Positions 57,380 to 64,000 of a DNA stretch of 64,000 nucleotides are shown here, one piece after another. The notes beneath the pieces are model-generated. The model was given only the letters and a program-made list of their open reading frames with translations. It searched no databases and had not been told where the DNA came from. The DNA lies in contig NC_134700.1 of NCBI RefSeq assembly GCF_043290135.1, positions 156,504,053-156,568,052 of the forward strand, read 5' to 3'. The DNA comes from Rhipicephalus microplus. Taxonomy: Eukaryota; Arthropoda; Arachnida; Ixodida; Ixodidae. The translations under genes were made by a program, and so were the position numbers. Positions within the stretch are counted from its first letter, which is position 1; each line of letters starts with the position of its first letter.

Positions 57380-57547
57380 CTGGGAGAGCCGGACATCTTT
57401 GTGAGCCGCGTCGACGTCCTGGTGGAAGCCAGCAAAAAGCAAATCTCGGCTCTGGCCTGCAAATTTTTCAATGCGTAGGCATATTTGGGTGAAAGAAACG
57501 ACACCCTCTGCGAAGCTGTGGCGGACATCGCGTTCGCACTGGCTAAG
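57380..57547 (+). CDS. M13-like gene, ectodomain exon with in-frame stop
   Basis: Acceptor TGCTTTTCTGCAG, strong. The frame gives LGEPDIFVSRVDVLVEASKK and then ISALACKFFNA, followed by TAG at 57476-57478. Coding resumes in the same frame with AYLGERNDTLCEAVADIAFALAK up to a GTTGTT donor at 57548. Phase 0 in and out, matching the exons on both sides. The coding character after the stop argues for a nonsense change. An alternative donor GTAGGC at 57475 would end the exon just before the TAG, but it would leave phase 2, which does not fit the exon at 63099. Confidence 0.7.
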
Positions 57548-58478
57548 GTTGTTCACTTTTCTTGCTCTTCTTATCATAAGTGGTCTCCACAATACCTTCG
57601 TGGGCTTCTGACAGATATTGATTCGTTGATTGACTGGGTGATTGGGTGATTGATTAATTGATTAAATTAAAATTTGTTTTATAAAGTAAGAACTTTCTAC
57701 GCTGTTGTACTGTCCTAAAATATAAACACCTACATATTTAAGTTATCGAAGTAAAAATCTTGCAGAAATTACCAATGTTTCGGAATTAAGCTGTTCCAAT
57801 CATACAGCTTAAACGTATTTTCCTAACTACTGCAATGAAACGGGTAGGATTACCTTTTTGTTATAGAGCTTAATATACGCCTACTATTAACATTATTCAA
57901 AAGCAGCTGTTTCTTGAAACGTCTTGTGCATACTATTTTGGGCGTCCTTGTTTTTGCAATCAATTCTCATTTCCTGGTACGAAGCATTTGTTCGAATTTA
58001 CCTGTATGATTAAGTTTTCCTATGTTCACTGCTCCGTTATTTATTCACTCCGTTATTTATTTTCTAAGTGAGTACTCAGCATACATTCAATTGTGGCGCA
58101 AATGCTGTATATGCTGCTAATTTCACCTTTCGGATGATGTTTGTGATTTTCTTGCCGCTTGCTCGCGGGTTAACTCGTAAACATGTGTTCTCACAACTAG
58201 CTGTTTTTACTGTTCATAGCTTGCACGTACAGTCAATGACGCGTAACATAGCTCAAACATAAGACATAGAAGACGTCATGGCATTATGATCGCGCGGCAA
58301 GTAACCCACTTCAGTGAAATAACCACGTCACTTAAGAACATGATTGGTCCTCTGTGCGAAGCAACCAGCATGAGGTATACTGATAACACCAACGCGACAT
58401 CTCAAAGTTCACACCACGTATGTTGGTTCTGTTATATGGCTGTTACAAGGACGTAAGTGTGAGCCGTCTATACTATAT
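57548..58478. other. Intron, nothing recognised
   Basis: AT-rich with an (ATTG)n-like run near 57630-57660; no exon was recognised. Confidence 0.5.
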
Positions 58479-58665
58479 TGTCACAACATGGAAAGAACAG
58501 GACACAAGAATTCGTTTAGACGAGAATAGCGAGGCTGTATTTCCACACAAAAACACAACACAAGAGCAGACGCCCCAACGTCGCCTTTTTTGGAATGCCA
58601 GAAGCTGCTGCCTGTGCTGCTTGCTTTGATCTCCTCTGTTGTGCTGCCGGCTATTAACCGCGACA
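58479..58665 (-). repeat. Gypsy copy C 3' LTR, 187 bp
   Basis: Starts TGTCACAAC and ends CCGCGACA on the plus strand, so the ends are TGTC...GACA. On the minus strand the purine-rich TTTGGAAGGGAGACTAA lies immediately before the LTR start, where the polypurine tract belongs. Confidence 0.75.
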
Positions 58666-59300
58666 TTAGTCTCCCTTCCAAAAAAGCATCGTCCCGATAC
58701 TGCATTGTCATGGCGGCAGAGGTTTTAGTCATTGGCAGCCTACGTGTCCATTCGCACACACAGGGCTTCATCCACATCACGCGCACAACTTCTGGTGCAT
58801 GGCTGACGCCTTGAACGATGTAGACTGTCGGGAATAACCTCATAGTTGAACATCACTGAGCCTTCGGAGGACTTTACGGCCCGATTTACCGCCGTAAGAG
58901 CTTCTGTTAGAGACGATGACGACAAACTGGGGTCCAGACCCACACGCTCTTTCCCGGCTCAAAGGAAACTGATTGGGGACGCAGGCTATAGCGCCAATCG
59001 TGTCGTGGTCTTGCTGGTGACAAATGCGTTTGTACACAAGTTGTAGAGCTTCTAGCAAGCTAATTTATGCAGCCGGCACTTCTTTAGGCGCCATCGTTTT
59101 TATGCAGTAACATCGAGGATGGTTGTGCCTTCAGAGCCATGGAAAAGACGGAGTGGTATCATTCGTGTCATCTATTGCTCTGCCGTATTGTATGCGAAAG
59201 TGACATAAGGCAGTATCTCATCCCAATTTTGATGTTCCACATTGTGGAACAAAAGGCACTTGATCTTGCCAAGGATGAGGAGCCTGTCGACCGCGCATTA
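58666..59300 (-). mobile_element. Gypsy copy C, integrase distal and C-terminal remnant
   Basis: The minus strand gives WDEILPYVTFAYNTAEQ (near 59190-59230), a core-proximal integrase motif. Then, through several frames, come VSFEPG-like and VWVWTPV pieces and YIVQGVSHAPEVVRVMWMKP near 58756. This order is the C-terminal half of Ty3/Gypsy integrase. Multiple frameshifts and stops show it is dead. No upstream pol is present, so the copy is 5'-truncated near 59300. Confidence 0.75.
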
Positions 59301-59329
59301 CAATAACTAGCTGCCCTTTCAAGCGACAA

Positions 59330-60253
59330 TGTTTCTTCCCATCACACACACACCTAGGTGACCTTCCTTTCGCCCTTCGGAACGTTCCTCCTTCCCCGGC
59401 TGCTTTTGGCGCTGGTTGCTCGGTGACTCTTTCTCTAGAGGATGTTCGTTGACAGCAAGTGTATTCTCGCCTACCGGCGCGTCCGACTCTGTTTCTCCAG
59501 CGTCGCCATCGACTCGCGTGGAAGCGTGCTTCCGCTGCCGTTCACAGCAGCACTAGGTCAACACTGCCGCTTAGCCTGCAAGGATCCGCTCCTGTGTGCT
59601 ATGCGGAAGGAGAGGACCTTACTGAACCACCTGCCGATCCACAAGGGGTTCATATACTGACAGATCGGGATACATCGCAATTTCTCGTACTGTGACGGTA
59701 CCTGCTTCGACTGGGCATGTCCCACGTTCCATCCTTTCACGTCCTAACTACCCGTGCTCCTGTTGTGTCACACATCAACATGCCTGCTTCTTCGAGAGTC
59801 ATGCCAAACATTACGGGACAGAATGTGACTGCTGCTGCTCTGATGGTGCCTGCTCAGGTGGGGTCTGTTGCGATGGCCGACGCTGCACCTACTCATGTTC
59901 TGACGGCACGTTCTCCTGCTGTTCTGGCTACGACCATGATACCTACCGTTGGGCATACTCCTGATGCGATTGAGGCTGCCATTGATCTTCGGGCCTCGGA
60001 GGCACATTCACATGCCGCGCTACCCTCGACTGTGCCTGTCTGCGTGCGTCAAGTCTACCACTGAGGCCAGGAGAGAAAGCCTCCTCTCGCAAAGGCGGAG
60101 GATTCACCTGCCGTTTGTTCTTTTACCCTTTCAGCACATTGTGGGCTGCCACAGTTCCGTCAGGTTGCGCAGAAATGGCATCAGTACAGGCGTGGACGCC
60201 GTAGACTGAAGTGCATCAGTGACTCTGTGGACATCCTCTTTCTAGGTAGGGGA
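59330..60253 (+). mobile_element. Retroelement internal remnant, class unknown
   Basis: Broken plus-strand frames (for example 59717-60064) encode an Ala/Val/Thr/Pro-rich sequence with MADAAPTHVLTARSPAVLAT. Near the end comes QVAQKWHQYRRGRRRLKC, a basic block. The same basic block recurs at about 60660-60725 next to the second LTR-like copy, tying this region to the repeat downstream. I cannot assign gag or env. Confidence 0.4.
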
Positions 60254-60600
60254 TGATGTGGTGGTGAACTCGTCCAAGTGTACATTACTCTTACTTTTGG
60301 TGTCGTTGCTGTGCATTTCTTTACTTTTTTGTGTATACTACAAGTTCTCGTTCTTAGTTCGCATTAATTGCGTGTTAGGAACTAGCAGGCTTTTCATTTC
60401 AAGAGGGGTGAGACGTGGGGTCGGGGTTTCAATTATGGTTCTGGTTTCGGAGGACGTTGTACAATTTTATTTAGAGAGCTACTTGCGCACGTAGTTGCCG
60501 CCCGCCTCTCTGCTGTGTCGCTTGACCTCCTCCTCGGCTGGCGCTTCAAGCGCCGGGCCTCTTGATTGTTCATGTGTCACGTCCGAGGCACGTTACAACA
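60130..60600 (+). repeat. Tandem copy 1: internal 3' end plus LTR-like sequence
   Basis: The basic block and a purine-rich GGTAGGGGATG are followed by an LTR-like stretch (about 60254-60600), starting TGATGTGGTGGTG and ending CGTTACAACA. Confidence 0.55.
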
Positions 60601-60609
60601 CACTGTATG

Positions 60610-61090
60610 AAGAGCTCGTGGGTCAATTCTCTCGCTCCACCTAACTGCTGTGGGCGGCAACAGATCGGACGCCTTTTGTGGAAACGGCACTGGAGCAGGC
60701 GTCGGCGCCTTAGACTCAAAGGTGACACTGACTGCGGACATCCTTTCTCAGGGTAGGTGATGGTGGAGTGGTGCATTTGTCAGTGTGCCTTGCTTTTGTG
60801 TGTTTGGTGTGCCCACTGTGCATTTTCGTCCTTCATTATGCTTTGTGTTACGTGTTATCCTGGTATGCTAATAAATTCAGGGGAAGCATATCTAATATTG
60901 TGGTTTCGCTACCAGTTTCTGAACCGGTTCAACGGCCCCCAGGTAGCGCACCCCCATTGTATAGACTATCCTGTAAGTAGTAAAGAGAGTTTGCGCCCGG
61001 GTATCAGCTGTGTCACTTCTCTTTCGGCCTGCGCTTCGGGCGGTGTGCCGCTTGGTTCTTCGCGCGTCGCCTCCGACGCACAATACAACA
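60610..61090 (+). repeat. Tandem copy 2: internal 3' end plus LTR-like sequence
   Basis: The same order as copy 1, about 490-504 bp further on: basic block, CTCAGGGTAGG, then TGATGGTGGAGTGG (60758) to CAATACAACA (61090). Sequence identity to copy 1 is moderate. Confidence 0.55.
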
Positions 61091-63098
61091 GCTATACACG
61101 CTGCGAGACTTTCTTATTTAAATTTGAACTCTTTTTATTCGCAATAGTACAAACGTTTATCGAATGAGAGCTTCCATCACTAACACTTCCGGGCTTTCTT
61201 GACAGCCGTGCTGTCTTATGGAATAGTCCAGGTTTTATAACATTATATTGTCGCGTTGTAAGCAAAGGCGACGTTCACAAGGCGGCTTTACGCAGACCAT
61301 CTTTCGAGGGGGGTCGGCACAGCGCAGTCAAAACAAAGAAACTTGCGTTTGAACTACTGCGTCTTCATCTGCCTCTTTCTCGCCGGCAGAGTGAGCGCGT
61401 AGCAATATGCATGTAATGTGGTTGGCAGGTAATGATTACCACTACAAACACATGTACGTGCGTTCATCGTGCCGGCGCTAAATAGAGGTCTTTGATATTA
61501 TCGGTGCCCTGTGTCCACGTCGTATAGCATGTGTGCGTGATATTGTGCGTGTGGTGTGCCGATTTCTTTCAGACCAAGGACGCTCCAATGTGCAAACAGT
61601 GGCCATCCTAGCGCTGTCACTGGCTGTGTTCTCGATACATCGATATAAAAACGCCGCTACCTGTTTCACAGTGTGCACTTAAAACGAGAAAGAGATGGGG
61701 GAGGAGGAAGCAGAAAGTTAGCATGAGGAGAGAAGTCGGTGTAACTCCCAGGATAGACGGATCAAACGTTAAATGGTTTTCTGCGAGCTATCTGGAAGCC
61801 CTTCAGTCGACATCTCCGTGTACGGCCCGTAAGCGTATGGTCCACAAGCTAGAGTTGGTCATCCGAGCTAGTGACTGGAAGAACGGCCTCTCAAAATAAA
61901 TGTACTCGGAACGGGGTCTGTCACCAGGGGATCGAGGCAGCTCCATGGTCTACGTGCAGCGCATAAGTCCAGGATTTTAAAAGAATATAAACAATGTGTG
62001 TTACCCCTTCATGTCCTCATTGTTTGTACTGCATATCATTCTAATTATCAATCAACAAATCGTCTCAACCTCAACCCTTAGCCACAAAGACAGTGGAAAA
62101 GGCCTTGGTTGCTTGGTGAGGTGAGGCATTTTATCGTCGAAGCTCAGTATCCGTAAAGAAATTTGGCATCGTATGTTGACGCTGCTTCCCGATCCTCTAA
62201 AGCTGATCACGACGCATACCTTGCCAATAAAGTTCGGTTGTAATACTGAATAACGGTTACCTAAGGTTGATACATGGGCTCATCTCTGAAAGCTAAAGTT
62301 ATGCTTGTGAAAAGCGACACATTACGGGGATGTATGGCATGGCAGCACGCTAGCACTAAGATTCACATGAATGCGACCACGAAAACGTAGATCGAAATGG
62401 GTAGTTCGACTTTCGCAATTAAATTTAAAACCTGGCACACCACAGCGAGAGAGAATAGGAGAGAGGAATAGTGAGACGGGCTGCCTGTGCCTGTGCTGCT
62501 GCACTCACCATGGCACTGCACCGTGCTCCTGACCGGGCTGCAGAAATCAGGTGCCTCTCTCCTCTTCTAACCACTACCACCACCACCACTCACCAGCGGA
62601 ACACACTCCCCAGACACATGTTGCATCTCGTTTCAGATGAAATATAATGCACCGTACACGTAAACTTTGTCGCCTGACATGACCATTGCTTCACTGTTAT
62701 GCACTAGTGAAAGCGCCATTTGGGCCGCATTCATGCGAACACAGCTTCGACTGTCACATAATTAATTTCTCTTGCTCCACCTAAAACACTCTGGCTTAGT
62801 ATATATTATCAATTTGGTAGACTGGGCGAGTTAGTGATTCATGATAACTTACAATACGAGTGCGTAAGGGTAAATAAACACAAGGAGACAATGACAACCG
62901 TACGTATCTCTCCTCTTTTATCTCTGTGTATTTACGCCATCGTATTTTACGTACCAGGTTATCTAAGCCCACGTTTCCCTTTTGCCGCCAATTATACAGA
63001 ATTCGGGCAGAAGAAAGCTGAGCGGGGCCACTAGCTGAGCTGTCTCTACATGTAAAGACTGTCCCCTGCATTTGTTTGCCTCTCTTTTCCTCTTACAG
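61091..63098. other. Intron, nothing recognised
   Basis: An (ACC)n tract lies near 62569-62595. No exon with matching phase was found. Confidence 0.5.
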
Positions 63099-63182
63099 TT
63101 GTCACGCCTCGACCAGCATGTTAGCCAGCAAATGAACTTGCACTGGGTCGCCTCGCATGCTTACATCCGTATGTTCATACCG
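63099..63182 (+). CDS. M13-like gene, last exon seen in the window (28 codons)
   Basis: Acceptor CTTTTCCTCTTACAG, very strong; donor GTAAGG, strong. Phase 0 in and out, continuing the exon at 57380. It encodes LSRLDQHVSQQMNLHWVASH and then AYIRMFIP. Length and placement fit the M13 region where a Leu-x-x-Leu helix is followed by a Trp-containing segment. The gene must continue to the right for its catalytic half. Confidence 0.6.
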
Positions 63183-64000
63183 GTAAGGAAAGCCTTCACC
63201 ATTCACGATAATCCGAAACTTCTGTTTGTATACCTCAGAACGTGTTTTTTTTCGCAGGCGACTGCGTAATTGCCACAAGAAATTGCGATTCCAACTTGAC
63301 ATTCTTTCAAAGTGGCCTACATAACGCGACAGAATGGTGCCACTCGTAGGGCGTCGAACTAAATGTTCTTGTGTGCAAACACATGCACGTCAATACGCGT
63401 AACTTCAAATTTCCCATCCAACTAAAACTGAATCTCCTGCCCAACTCCAACTTCTTATCACTACCTTCGTGTCTATAGATATAATGGCTTTGAAAACAAC
63501 ACAGCGATTTCTTGATAGGTACTTTTCTCTCGCTCCGCAGTCGCTAAATCTCTTTGATTGTGCTACCTACGGTTACACACACCTCTAATACGCCTTGCTT
63601 GAGTAGCATGTACATAACACTGCACCTGTACAAATTATCATGACAATACAAAAGTCATCTGCTCGTTTCAATTTATCTAACTGTAGTCGCAACACTAGCA
63701 TCACTGGAATGCAAGCTATTCTTAACCTTTCTTTTCTAGCCATTTCGTCATCTTTTAACGATTATGAGACACAAGAGCACGGAGTTGCATTTCGTGAACA
63801 AATCATGAACTGAACAAGCCAATCATCTCGTCGAAATGTGACTATAGTACATACCTGGAATCGTTGGACGTTTCGTGAATGTTATATATCTGGAAATTGG
63901 CTAGTGTGCTAAATATCTAAACTACTGAGCATGGCCACCATTTCAAACTTTGCTACCGACAACTCCATACTTTCACCATACGAAAATGTGACTTAGGCAA
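63183..64000. other. Intron, nothing recognised
   Basis: No further exon was recognised before the window ends. Confidence 0.5.

Noticed and set aside
61574..61612. Acceptor-like TTTCTTTCAG followed by a short open stretch
   Set aside because: A stop follows after 12 codons with no donor before it.

Overview
The window looks like nuclear DNA of an arthropod, most likely a hard tick (Ixodidae). Evidence: many copies of a tRNA-headed SINE like the tick 'Ruka' type, decayed Ty3/Gypsy and LINE copies, long simple repeats, AT-rich introns with short GT-AG exons, and no bacterial-style gene packing. The species call is inference. There are no rRNA genes, CRISPR arrays or operons, and no intact functional tRNA gene was recognised.

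One host gene explains the single-copy coding signal. It runs on the + strand from about 12.6 kb past the right edge. I read it as up to 18 exons whose phases all agree: exon 1 ends in phase 1, the middle exons are 0-0, and the catalytic-side exons are 1-1, 1-0 and 0-0. If all are used, they give 2271 nt, or 757 codons, within this window. The product is an M13 (neprilysin/ECE-like) zinc metallopeptidase. It has a type II membrane anchor in exon 1 (12614-12806). A very long Ser/Thr-rich stalk follows, coded by a series of small cassette exons between 18.6 and 45.3 kb. The start of the M13 ectodomain comes next: paired cysteines at 46346-46399 and the DPCDNFYEFTC block at 50673-50840. The zinc-binding HExxH part is not in the window. 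The exon at 57380-57547 carries an in-frame TAG, so this copy may be inactive, allelic or mis-sequenced.

The rest is mobile and repetitive DNA in the introns and the 5' flank. From left to right: Gypsy RNase H remnant (1-170); composite hairpin/(TATC)n/minisatellite elements (2.0-2.6 and 8.9-9.9 kb); LINE remnant (3.9-4.1 kb); a Gypsy remnant split by a small LTR element (4.1-5.7 kb); several elements with inverted ends (14.7, 16.4, 21.7, 23.9, 26.1 and 55.3 kb); a long broken Gypsy copy between two (TA)n tracts (30.4-34.1 kb); a Gypsy copy with 126-bp LTRs and an internally inverted RT segment (36.5-38.9 kb); LINE 3' ends (42.9, 53.1 and 56.8 kb); a Gypsy 3' end with a 187-bp LTR (58.5-59.3 kb); and a tandemly doubled retroelement end (59.4-61.1 kb).

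The most notable system is the membrane metallopeptidase with a mucin-like stalk built from many symmetric phase-0 exons, plus a possible internal promoter and first exon (49.5-49.96 kb) that could give a form without the anchor and stalk.
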